Below are positions 63,905-64,000 of a stretch of DNA of 64,000 nt, piece by piece. The notes beneath the pieces are model-generated. The model saw nothing but the letters and a program-made list of their open reading frames with translations, searched no databases and was not told where the DNA came from. The stretch is from Abditibacteriaceae bacterium (GTDB lineage Bacteria > Armatimonadota > Abditibacteriia > Abditibacteriales > Abditibacteriaceae), in the NCBI GenBank assembly GCA_019239895.1, contig JAFAZH010000004.1:434001-498000 (forward strand), in the 5' to 3' direction. Within the stretch, counting starts at the first letter, position 1; every line of letters begins with the position of its first letter. Position numbers and translations under genes: made by a program.

Positions 63905-64000
63905 GAAATCTCCTTAGTTAATGCAGCAAAGCTGTGCTCTTATTTTGCCATATCACGTGAACCCGGCACACTCCCCTGAAGATACACCCGCGACAAGGTG

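Overview
The window (64 kb, mid-GC, both strands coding) looks like chromosome of a diderm soil or water bacterium. The gene types fit Acidobacteriota (Blastocatellia-like), Armatimonadota or a relative: Planctomycete-style DUF1553/DUF1501 proteins, several Tat-exported enzymes, Gfo/Idh/MocA oxidoreductases, a phytanoyl-CoA dioxygenase, a FecR-TPR protein ending in an outer-membrane-type barrel, and two giant CSLREA/Calx-beta secreted proteins. There is no rRNA or universal marker gene, so the phylum is inference.

Layout. 1-1770: a sensor kinase cut by the window edge. 1906-4466: an htpX gene cut after its zinc motif and joined to remains of three mobile-type genes (RepA-like ATPase, IS1595 transposase, tyrosine recombinase), ending beside the 3' side of a tRNA-Ala gene. 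4958-8478: a serine hydrolase, an aldo/keto reductase and a Gfo/Idh/MocA oxidoreductase on the minus strand. 8609-9307: a HAD phosphatase. 18224 down to 9291: a six-gene minus-strand series (DUF1553, DUF1501, 2-hydroxyacid dehydrogenase, O-methyltransferase, PhyH dioxygenase, Gfo/Idh). 18669-23305: a DUF58 / transglutaminase / MoxR operon, followed by a DUF1080 protein and an initiator tRNA. 24550-30582: a CHASE2 histidine kinase downstream of a FecR-TPR-barrel protein. 30758-41161: a 3467-residue secreted protein. 41504-46501: an accessory island with a nucleotidyltransferase, a HEPN-like protein, eleven tRNA genes with an SPFH protein among them, and two small genes with their own control signals. 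46553-47926: a putative glycoside hydrolase. 48247-57700: a second giant Calx-beta protein whose 3' end is broken by two frameshifts. 57914-61192: a SARP-type ATPase regulator. 61327-63904: an aldo/keto reductase and two envelope proteins.

The most unusual layer lies between the genes. At least eleven short inverted-repeat elements fill intergenic gaps. Two homologous copies (10205-10420 and 20059-20282) sit in the same orientation between co-directional genes. Their left tip completes the TAG stop of the upstream gene and their right tip supplies a GAGGG ribosome-binding site just before the downstream ATG. Five others, with short quasi-periodic arms of different sequence, occupy five spacers of the tRNA array. 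The array itself contains oddities, including a tRNA-Phe-like gene with C33. A 67-aa unknown protein next to it has a promoter, palindrome, Shine-Dalgarno and terminator all visible.
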